A stretch of DNA of 64,000 nucleotides from Saprospirales bacterium GYS_P2D (GTDB taxonomy: Bacteria; Bacteroidota; Bacteroidia; Chitinophagales; Saprospiraceae), in NCBI GenBank assembly GCA_009833045.1, contig WUUP01000006.1, forward strand, positions 273,369-337,368, in the 5' to 3' direction. Of the stretch, positions 56,485 to 64,000 are shown one piece after another; within the stretch, counting starts at the first letter, position 1, and each line of letters opens with the position of its first letter. The position numbers were made by a program, and so were the translations under genes. The notes under the pieces are model-generated. The model made no database searches. It worked only from the letters and a program-made list of their open reading frames with translations, and had not been told where the DNA came from.

Positions 56485-57144
56485 ATGTCCCTTAGAATTA
56501 AGAAATACGTTAGTGCCAAATTATTTGGTTTGATATGCGTGCTGATAGTTGTCTGTCCTAATTTTGGAAGCAGTCAGAATATTATCAAGGAGTCAATAGA
56601 CGAAAAATATAGTCAATACTCGGCTTCATATGGGCATACTGATGTGATATTTAGAGAAGACAGAATTGAGTTGTTTTATCTAGATGAAAATAATCTTGAA
56701 AAGAGTGACTACATAGTATTTGCGAATGCTAGTACTCAATCAATAGAAAGTGGAAATGTGTTAGACACTTACTACTCTCCGTTGGAGAATGACGCTATGC
56801 GTAAGGTTCTTTCTGCTTCGAGCATGAAGAAAGAAGAATTAGGCTACATAGTCTATAGGGACCTTTATCCAGGTACTGACTTGATAGTATCAGTTGTAGA
56901 TGAAGGATTGGAGTTTAATTATAAATCAAAGAGTTTAAAGGAGATTGATTCTACTGGACTTTTGTTTCAAGGTCCTAAAATAAAGATGCTAAAAAGTGGA
57001 AAAGAAATTCATATAGACAGATCAGGCATAAATAACACAATATATATAGAGTCAATGGCTGGCTTCAAGATGAAATCAAATTCCAATTCAGCATTTGATC
57101 TTGACTTGAATACTTCAAGCACATTTAGATTGATAATACAATAA
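56485..57144 (+). CDS. Secreted DUF7948-like protein
   Basis: The 219-residue protein has a signal peptide (1 to about 33, ending FGSSQ). The segment YIVYRDLYPGTDLIVSVVDE and GLEFNYKSKS resembles the N-terminal DUF7948 domain that in other Bacteroidota precedes SBBP or Ig repeats (family recalled, not searched). Here the protein stops after that domain, with no repeats and no sorting signal. The ATG at 56485 directly precedes the signal peptide; an upstream TTG at 56413 is less likely. It lies 26 bp upstream of the thioester-domain gene, so the two are probably co-expressed. It may help assemble or retain that adhesin; this is inference. Confidence 0.6.
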   Translation: MSLRIKKYVSAKLFGLICVLIVVCPNFGSSQNIIKESIDEKYSQYSASYGHTDVIFREDRIELFYLDENNLEKSDYIVFANASTQSIESGNVLDTYYSPLENDAMRKVLSASSMKKEELGYIVYRDLYPGTDLIVSVVDEGLEFNYKSKSLKEIDSTGLLFQGPKIKMLKSGKEIHIDRSGINNTIYIESMAGFKMKSNSNSAFDLDLNTSSTFRLIIQ

Positions 57145-57170
57145 GTAACACCCTAATTAAGACAAGAAAG

Positions 57171-60100
57171 ATGAAAAATATTTACTTCAAATTCAGTCTG
57201 ATTTTAATTCTCCTTTCATTCTTTGGTTTGAAAGGGTTTTCTCAATCAGGATATAATCAAACTGGTGGCGCTTCTCCAGTATTATCAATCGATGGTCAAA
57301 ATTATCAAGGTTATTGTGTTGAGTATACTCAAGGTATAGCACCTTATGGGGAGTCATATCAATTTGACACTACCCCTGAAGATATTATTAATGATCAAGT
57401 GACTGCTTGTTTAAACGGGCAAAGCACCTATGGGGTATCGGCTACTCAGCATGCTATTTGGTATTTTTCGGACGGCATACATCCTAGTAGTACTTCGTCT
57501 GCCTGGCAAATAATAAATAGGGTGCAAAACGGAGAGTATCAAGCTGTTTGTGCATCTGAGTGGGTACCCTACAATTATCAGAGCTATCAGGATATCATGA
57601 CTACAAATGATCCGTATGCTAATTGTAATAATACGACAACAGATTGTTTTGTGAATTTTTATAACAATGCCTGTCAGTCAGTCAAACTTTATTGGAATGA
57701 TAATGGAACTCATAGGTATTACGCAGATATAGCTGTGGGCAGTACTTATAATCAGCATACATATAATGGACACCATTGGATAGTAAAATATCAAGATGGT
57801 AGCGTTGTTGGTAATTTTACAGCAGGTTGTGGACAGACTTTTACAATATCAGATGATTGTACATCTAACTGTAATAGTATTGAATTTCAGTTTACTTGGT
57901 GGAATTCGGACTGTGGAGCTAATAATGGAAGAATTGAGATACATAGTGTATCTGGAGCCGCCTCTGGATGTTACGAGTATAAAATAGATGGTGTTAGCAA
58001 TTGGCAATCTTCTCCAAATTTTTACAACCTCTCACCAGGAGTATACAATGTTTACGTGACTGAGTGTTCATTTAGAAGTGATGCGTCTTGTACAGCAACA
58101 AGCTATAGTCCTGCTCAAATATTGGAAGAGAATTGTAACGTACCTGGTACTACAACGAGTAATCCGCCTAATTGGGATTACGATTGTAATGATGGTAAGA
58201 GTGTTGAAATAATAGGATATAATACTAGTAATGGGACTGTTACGGCTAGTATTCCAAATTCCTCAAATGTATTTCAAGTTGTTGCAGAGGTCGTATATAA
58301 AGGTACAGACCCAGGAAATTATGTAAATGTTGAAGTAGATGGTCAAACATATGCTCTTTATGAGCAAATGGTAAGTGGTACAAGCACTAATGTTCATGTA
58401 TATCGAGGTTTGATTACTGGTTCGATATCCTCTGTGACACTTCCAGCAGATGACGCTCAGTCATTAGTAGTTTATGCGTATAGAAATGTTACGTCGAATA
58501 CTACTTCGCAAGGTTTTTATACTAAACGAAGTGGATATAACGATCAAACTTTTATTGAATATACAATACCGACAGGTTCTGGTCCAAGAGATATAACATT
58601 AACAATTCCGTTCTCTGAAATGACCAATGATGGAAGATATTTAGAAGCATGGGCTACGGCGGGGGGAGTCTCTGACGGGACGATTATATATGGATCTGAT
58701 GGTAATTTGCCAGGAGGTAATTGTTGTTTGAATATTGTAACTCTTACGCTGCCTAACGTGCCAGCATCTACTACTACACTTACATTAGAAATCGATACAA
58801 GACATGGCATGAACGGTCAATCTGTGAACGGCCAGTCTTGGGTTTTAGCCGCTGGAGTTCTCATAGAATCTGAATGTGTTGAGCTACCAGTATGCGAAAG
58901 TTGCTCCGTTACTAATACTTGTTCATTTAGTTCGTCTTGGTTTGGATGGGCGACTGGTCCTGGCGCTGGATGTGACTGGTCTACGTATACTTCATATTGG
59001 ACCAATCAAGGTGCTACTATAGAGTATTGTAGTGATGGTACAGCTAGAGTGACCACCACTGTCACCAATGAATATAATACAAATGAGGTATGGGAGGTAT
59101 GTATGTACCTGACCAATGCAAAAGATTGGAACACCTGGTCTGCAGGCGGAGGGATGTTCATGGAAGATCCTCACAATCTGCATCATACATGGACTTATTA
59201 CATATTAGATAATTCAAAAAGCTTTTGGGTTGGTGTGGGCTCTTCGAATTCTGGAGAGGTAGCCTACATGGAGCATAAAAAAGAAGATCATACTATCGGT
59301 GTACAGGTAGGATATGGTGCGGGTAATAATACTGCAGCTGATGAATTTGCCATCAGAGCATGGTACGGTCTTAATGGTGCCATTAATACAGATTGTGGTG
59401 ATTTCTTGCTAAGCGGAGGGACAGATTGTTCACCATCGTGTGATGGGCAGATCAATAATATAGCGATTTATGATCAAGTGACTGATCAGAGAGTCATCAC
59501 CATCACTAATGGTATGACTATCAATGAAGACGATCTCCCTGATAACTACTATATCGTAGCTGAGACTAATAGTGCTACCGAGTCAGTAGAAATCATTATC
59601 AATGATGTACTACTCAACTGTGAAAGTCACCTGCCATTTACTTATCCAGGCGGAGCGCAAGATGGAAATAACTGGAACGGTGGAGTAGGTGACTATGTAC
59701 TTCAAGCCAGAGCTTACAATGTAGATGGCTGTGCTGGTGAAATCTGTAGTGAGATCATTAATTTTAACTTTAGCATAGGAGCAGGTTGTTCTGATTTCTC
59801 AGTAGATGCGGGACAAGATCTATCGATCTGTGCTGGCGAGACAGTGACGCTCACAGCGGAGGTGACAGGCGAGACAGGCTGTGACTGCTGTATCAGAGAG
59901 ATCAGCAATACTAACCCATGTGGAGGCGGTGGAGCTTACTCTCTATGGCTCGATGGTAATAGATACTACGGTAACAATGATCTCGTATGGGAAGAGTGTG
60001 GTGACGGTACAGCGAGACTGACCGGATCAGCGACGAATAGTACCTTAGGCCATACTTATCATATCGATATCACTTACTTCGGATATAGTACGACCACACC

Positions 60101-63100
60101 AGCAGGTAGTCCAAAAGAAAATGGATGTCAGACATATAGTACATCTGACTGGGTATATTATACAGATATGGCAGGTACTTTGACTCGAGGGTCTACAGTA
60201 TTCCAGCTCAGCAGAAGAGGTCCTGCATTTCAGATCGGGAATGGTGCTAATGTCACTGCTACTGGATATGGTGGTTCTGGATGGTTTGACGCTGTCAATG
60301 GTAGCCATGTAGTGGTAGGAGATATCAATGTCATGATGTCTCAGTCTTGTAACACAAGTGCAGGCTGTACTCAAGAATCATTCAATGGATGGATGTATCT
60401 GGGATCATATGGTAATTCTCATTACTACAAGAAAACAAGCGGCGATGTTACATACAATGAAGCTCTGAATCTCGTAAATGCTCTCGGAGGTCAGCTTCCT
60501 AAAGTAGAGACAGCAGGAGAGAATCAATTCTTAGCATCAGTCAACGAAGGGTCCATCTGGCTCGGAGGATCGGATGCGGCTTCAGAAGGAAACTGGAAAT
60601 GGAATGATGGCACATCGATCAGCTATACTAACTGGTCATCAGGTGAGCCAAATAACTATAATAATGAAGACTACATCCAGATGTACTCTAACGGTACATG
60701 GAATGATCTCCCAGCAGGATCGTATAACTGGGTGATCATGGAAAAAGAATGTAACTCTGGAGGATCAGGTACTATCGGTGACGATGTCACTTACCTATGG
60801 ACTCCGGGCAACTTTACTACACAGACGATCACAGTAGCTCCGGGTAGTAGCACTACCTATACTGTACAGGTGACAGGCTGTGATGGATGTACAGCATCTG
60901 ATCAAGTAAGAGTGAATGTGACTGGAGAATTTGACTGTCCACCAGATGTAACGATCAACTGTGATGACAGCTCTGATCCATCTGCTACAGGCGAGCCATC
61001 ACTGACTTGTGATCCTAATGCCGTAGTGACTTACCATGACGAAGTATCAGGTTCTTGTCCAGTCGTGATCACACGAACATGGACTGGATCAGTGACCAGA
61101 TATATTGATAATCCTTGTATCCCTCACGAGTTAGCGCATTGGAATTTTGCAAATGCCTATACTTTAGGCTGTAGCCAAAATAGAGAGCCTCTCGATGTAG
61201 GACTACCTGCTACGAGTGTAGATAATAGTCAGTGTAGCAATATCTCATTCACGAAAGTGAGAAATGGTGACGGTAGCTCATGTGTACAGGGAGCATTTGG
61301 ATCATCTGAGGCTGCGATCTGTGTGAGTGCTTCACCAGAAAACTACTTTAAAGATAATGATGACGATGCCATCAAATTCTCTGTGAGCTTTGGAGCTCAA
61401 GATGAGGGAAGATTGACAGGTATCTCATTCTATGAGCGAGTAGTGAAGAATAATGAAAACTTCGGCTACGTAGACTATGCTCAAAAATATGGTATCAGAG
61501 TACTGAAAAATGGTGTGGAGATCGCTAAGGTAGTAGATCAACCAACTTCTTTTGGTACTTGGACTCACCACAATTATGACTTCAATGATGCTGCTTTCTC
61601 TTATCAAGGAGAGACTGTATTCACATTTGAGATCTTGGGCTATGATCCTACTTCTCGTGGATACAGTAAGCAAGTATGGGAGTTTGATGAATTAAAAGTA
61701 TTCGGATGTTGTGGTACTGAGACGACTAATGAGACACAAGAGTTTACTTGTGTTCAGAAGATCACTATCCAAGATAATGATGCTCCAGTCATCAAAAATG
61801 TACCAGCAGATATCACAGTGACATGTGCTGACTTAGTGCCAGATGTATCTACAGATGTATATGTAGATGAGAGCTGTGCATATGAGACTGATTTTGAGGA
61901 GGTTATCGCTGGTGACCAACCATGTAACTATACCATCACTCGTACATGGACTGCTGTCGATGCATGTGGTAATACAGATACAAAATCTCAAGTGATCACG
62001 ATCAGAGATGATGTGGCTCCTACAGCATGTGAGCCGGACGATGTGACATATGAGTGTACAGGCATCGCCGGTAATGAATCTGAAGCTGCAGCATGGAATC
62101 AAGCAAACCTCACTAAACTACAAGGATGCGCTACTGACAACTGTACAGATGTGACAGTGACCAGTGATTATGCATTTGGTAATTATGTAGCGGAGTGTGG
62201 TGAGACAGGTAGTCTGACAGTGACCTATACGATCACAGATGCATGTGGTAATAGTATTACGAAAGATGCAGTATTCACTGTGACAGATACTACTCAGCCG
62301 GATGTGACATGCAATCCTGATAATGCAACTCATGAGTGTACTGGAGCAGCTGATAATGAGGCTGTAGCCAATGCATGGAATGCAGCGAATATCTCAAAAC
62401 TTGAAAACTGTTCTTCTGATGTATGTGGTACTATCACAGTGACGAGCAACTATGATTATTCAGCTCTCTCTGATGAGTGTGGTGCTACAGGCTTTATCGA
62501 GGTGACATATCGCATCGAGGATGAGTGTGGCAATAGAAGAACCAGAAAAGCAACATTCACAGTGATCGATGAGACTGCTCCGACAGTCACATGTGATCCT
62601 GATAGCGAACAAATAGAATGTGCTGGAGCTGTAGCTAATGAATCAACAGCAGATGCTTGGAATGCAGCGAATATCGCTAAGCTCCAAGGATGCTCGACTG
62701 ATGCATGTGCAGCTACTATCTCAGTGACCAGCGATTATAATTATAATAACTTATCTGATGAGTGTGGTACTACAGGTCAGATCGTAGTCACATACACTAT
62801 CACAGATGAGTGTAATAACTCTATCACTAAGACTGCTACATTCTCAGTCGTAGATACTACTGATCCAGTATTGTCTTGTGGTCCTGATGATGAGCAGATA
62901 GAGTGTGTGGGTGCTGCTGACAATGCAGTAGCCGCTGCAGCATGGAATGCTGCCAATATCACTAAACTCGAAGGATGTGCATCTGATGAGTGTGCAGGAG
63001 TAGAGGTTACTTCTGACTTTGACTATGCTAATCTCGTAGCAGGATGTGGTGAGACGGGCAGTCTGACAGTGACCTATACAGTCACTGATAGATGTGGCAA

Positions 63101-64000
63101 TGACATCACTCGTACAGCTACATTCTCTATAGTAGACACTACTAACCCTACATCTTGTGATCCTGACAATATGACATTCGAATGTCAAGGAACTCAGGGA
63201 AATGAGCAAGAAGCTACAGCTTGGAACATGGCTAACATGGACAAGCTAAGAGGCTGTGCTTCAGATGTTTGTGGTGATGTGACAGTGACTTCAGACTTTG
63301 ACTTCTCAAGATATACAGAGGAGTGTGGTCAGACAGGAGAGCTGGTAGTGACCTATACTATCACTGATGCATGTGACAACAGTATTACTAAGACGGCTAC
63401 ATTCTCAGTGAAGGATGAGACGGCTCCATCTATCATCACAGCTGCTGATACTGATAAAACAGTAGAGTGTGACGGTGCGGGCAATACTGCAGAATTCGAA
63501 GCATGGCTCGCTGACAATGGTGGGGCAGTAGCTGAAGATATCTGTGGTGATGTGTCATGGACCTATGAGATCACTGATGAAATAGAGCAGTGCTGTGGTA
63601 CTAAGACTTATACAGTAGTATTTACAGCTACTGATGTATGTGGTAATGCAGAGACTACTACAGGTACATTTATCATCGAGGATACTACTGCTCCTACGGT
63701 AGTATGTAATGATATCACTATCCAACTTGACGAAAATGGTCAAGCATCAATCGTAGCGATCGATGTAGATGGTGGTAGCACAGATGTATGTTGTGCGGAT
63801 GAGCTTTCATATGAAGTATCTCAGACTACATTCACGAGAGATGATGTAGGTACTGTGACAGTGACACTCACAGTGACTGATGCATGTGGCAACAGTGACC
63901 AGTGTCAAGCTACTGTGACAGTAGAAGAATTTGACCTTGCCCTCAGAAAAACAGTCGCTGATGAAATCGTGACTCCAGGAGGACAGGTGACTTTCGAAAT
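57171..64000 (+). CDS. Giant secreted adhesin with putative thioester domain, C-type lectin and Ig-like repeats (partial, runs off the window)
   Basis: The frame stays open for 2276 codons to the window edge. A signal peptide (1-24, ending LKGFS) is followed by a domain with Cys49 in QGYCVEYTQ and T92-Q93-H94-A95 in ATQHAIWYFSD. This is the Cys/TQxA pattern of internal-thioester adhesin domains known mainly from Gram-positive surface proteins. Beta-sandwich segments follow. A C-type lectin domain (about 1074-1195) shows NLVNALGGQLPKVETAGENQ and YTNWSSGEPNNYNN with the EPN motif. Then come HYR-like Ig repeats including five 94-residue Cys-rich copies (from 1620) and, at about 2255, the start of a DUF11 domain. 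The C-terminus is outside the window. Confidence 0.82.
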   Translation, partial: MKNIYFKFSLILILLSFFGLKGFSQSGYNQTGGASPVLSIDGQNYQGYCVEYTQGIAPYGESYQFDTTPEDIINDQVTACLNGQSTYGVSATQHAIWYFSDGIHPSSTSSAWQIINRVQNGEYQAVCASEWVPYNYQSYQDIMTTNDPYANCNNTTTDCFVNFYNNACQSVKLYWNDNGTHRYYADIAVGSTYNQHTYNGHHWIVKYQDGSVVGNFTAGCGQTFTISDDCTSNCNSIEFQFTWWNSDCGANNGRIEIHSVSGAASGCYEYKIDGVSNWQSSPNFYNLSPGVYNVYVTECSFRSDASCTATSYSPAQILEENCNVPGTTTSNPPNWDYDCNDGKSVEIIGYNTSNGTVTASIPNSSNVFQVVAEVVYKGTDPGNYVNVEVDGQTYALYEQMVSGTSTNVHVYRGLITGSISSVTLPADDAQSLVVYAYRNVTSNTTSQGFYTKRSGYNDQTFIEYTIPTGSGPRDITLTIPFSEMTNDGRYLEAWATAGGVSDGTIIYGSDGNLPGGNCCLNIVTLTLPNVPASTTTLTLEIDTRHGMNGQSVNGQSWVLAAGVLIESECVELPVCESCSVTNTCSFSSSWFGWATGPGAGCDWSTYTSYWTNQGATIEYCSDGTARVTTTVTNEYNTNEVWEVCMYLTNAKDWNTWSAGGGMFMEDPHNLHHTWTYYILDNSKSFWVGVGSSNSGEVAYMEHKKEDHTIGVQVGYGAGNNTAADEFAIRAWYGLNGAINTDCGDFLLSGGTDCSPSCDGQINNIAIYDQVTDQRVITITNGMTINEDDLPDNYYIVAETNSATESVEIIINDVLLNCESHLPFTYPGGAQDGNNWNGGVGDYVLQARAYNVDGCAGEICSEIINFNFSIGAGCSDFSVDAGQDLSICAGETVTLTAEVTGETGCDCCIREISNTNPCGGGGAYSLWLDGNRYYGNNDLVWEECGDGTARLTGSATNSTLGHTYHIDITYFGYSTTTPAGSPKENGCQTYSTSDWVYYTDMAGTLTRGSTVFQLSRRGPAFQIGNGANVTATGYGGSGWFDAVNGSHVVVGDINVMMSQSCNTSAGCTQESFNGWMYLGSYGNSHYYKKTSGDVTYNEALNLVNALGGQLPKVETAGENQFLASVNEGSIWLGGSDAASEGNWKWNDGTSISYTNWSSGEPNNYNNEDYIQMYSNGTWNDLPAGSYNWVIMEKECNSGGSGTIGDDVTYLWTPGNFTTQTITVAPGSSTTYTVQVTGCDGCTASDQVRVNVTGEFDCPPDVTINCDDSSDPSATGEPSLTCDPNAVVTYHDEVSGSCPVVITRTWTGSVTRYIDNPCIPHELAHWNFANAYTLGCSQNREPLDVGLPATSVDNSQCSNISFTKVRNGDGSSCVQGAFGSSEAAICVSASPENYFKDNDDDAIKFSVSFGAQDEGRLTGISFYERVVKNNENFGYVDYAQKYGIRVLKNGVEIAKVVDQPTSFGTWTHHNYDFNDAAFSYQGETVFTFEILGYDPTSRGYSKQVWEFDELKVFGCCGTETTNETQEFTCVQKITIQDNDAPVIKNVPADITVTCADLVPDVSTDVYVDESCAYETDFEEVIAGDQPCNYTITRTWTAVDACGNTDTKSQVITIRDDVAPTACEPDDVTYECTGIAGNESEAAAWNQANLTKLQGCATDNCTDVTVTSDYAFGNYVAECGETGSLTVTYTITDACGNSITKDAVFTVTDTTQPDVTCNPDNATHECTGAADNEAVANAWNAANISKLENCSSDVCGTITVTSNYDYSALSDECGATGFIEVTYRIEDECGNRRTRKATFTVIDETAPTVTCDPDSEQIECAGAVANESTADAWNAANIAKLQGCSTDACAATISVTSDYNYNNLSDECGTTGQIVVTYTITDECNNSITKTATFSVVDTTDPVLSCGPDDEQIECVGAADNAVAAAAWNAANITKLEGCASDECAGVEVTSDFDYANLVAGCGETGSLTVTYTVTDRCGNDITRTATFSIVDTTNPTSCDPDNMTFECQGTQGNEQEATAWNMANMDKLRGCASDVCGDVTVTSDFDFSRYTEECGQTGELVVTYTITDACDNSITKTATFSVKDETAPSIITAADTDKTVECDGAGNTAEFEAWLADNGGAVAEDICGDVSWTYEITDEIEQCCGTKTYTVVFTATDVCGNAETTTGTFIIEDTTAPTVVCNDITIQLDENGQASIVAIDVDGGSTDVCCADELSYEVSQTTFTRDDVGTVTVTLTVTDACGNSDQCQATVTVEEFDLALRKTVADEIVTPGGQVTFE
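62028..63440 (+). repeat. Five tandem 94-residue cysteine-rich Ig-like repeats
   Basis: Copies begin at about 62028, 62310, 62592, 62877 and 63156, so the period is 279-285 bp. Each has CxPDxxxxEC, an AWNxANxxKLxxC helix-like segment, VTSDxxY, CGxTGxxxVTYxITDxCGN and ATFxVxDxTxP. Six Cys recur per copy, suggesting three disulfides. The next unit (from about 63435) is divergent. Confidence 0.85.

Noticed and set aside
58809-58832. Pair of GAACGG half sites resembling the LytTR repeats
   Set aside because: The spacing is 15 bp, not 21, and the pair lies inside the adhesin coding sequence where it encodes a repeated NGQS motif.
62028-63440. Long tandem repeats that could suggest a satellite or integration region
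   Set aside because: They stay in one reading frame and encode Ig-like repeats with conserved Cys.

Overview
The window reads as a stretch of chromosome from a gliding-type member of the Bacteroidota, probably Saprospiria-like. It carries type IX secretion (T9SS) and gliding genes (porU, porV, a porP/sprF homologue, gldJ followed by murF), promoters with a TAnnTTTG-type -7 element instead of a sigma-70 -10, and very large secreted proteins rich in thrombospondin type 3 (TSP3), DUF11 and MopE-like repeats. There are no rRNA or tRNA genes, no insertion sequences and no CRISPR array that I can see. The lineage below phylum is inference.

Region 1 (1-10.2 kb) is a small signalling and surface-protein island. 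A LytTR response regulator and a TPR-containing histidine kinase converge and overlap at their 3' ends. Around them lie a stand-alone LuxR-type HTH protein, an adhesin-like protein with YadA-head repeats and a phage-tail-fibre-like end, and a 1716-residue secreted protein. The three minus-strand genes each have, upstream, a pair of 9-bp LytTR-type repeats spaced 21 bp start to start, and a TAnnTTG element at exactly the same distance. This looks like a local LytTR regulon.

Region 2 (10.3-19.9 kb) is a tight seven-gene minus-strand operon for propionyl-CoA and acyl-CoA breakdown: acyl-CoA dehydrogenase, biotin carrier, mutase small subunit, biotin carboxylase, 3-hydroxyacyl-CoA dehydrogenase, mutase large subunit and carboxyltransferase. 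A divergent TetR regulator sits at its head. Region 3 (19.9-26.4 kb) has a GAF protein, an aquaglyceroporin, a MaoC plus SDR pair and an NtrY-like kinase.

Region 4 (26.4-36.6 kb) starts with the RNase P RNA gene, then porU-porV on the minus strand, porP/sprF-gldJ and murF on the plus strand, and an arginase-fold protein that has lost its metal ligands. Region 5 (36.7-46.1 kb) holds an OmpA protein, pyruvate dehydrogenase E2, recR, a glycosyltransferase, an M20 amidohydrolase, an NtrC-family regulator without its DNA-binding domain, and a LOG-family protein.

Region 6 (46.2-64 kb) is a run of giant secreted proteins. Two end in the same unusual C-terminal tail (TNPHIMY followed by an aromatic residue and Arg). 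The last, open at the window edge, begins with a putative internal-thioester adhesin domain (Cys49 and a TQxA motif) and also carries a C-type lectin domain and tandem cysteine-rich Ig-like repeats. It is preceded by a small DUF7948-like protein and lies in visibly AT-richer DNA.
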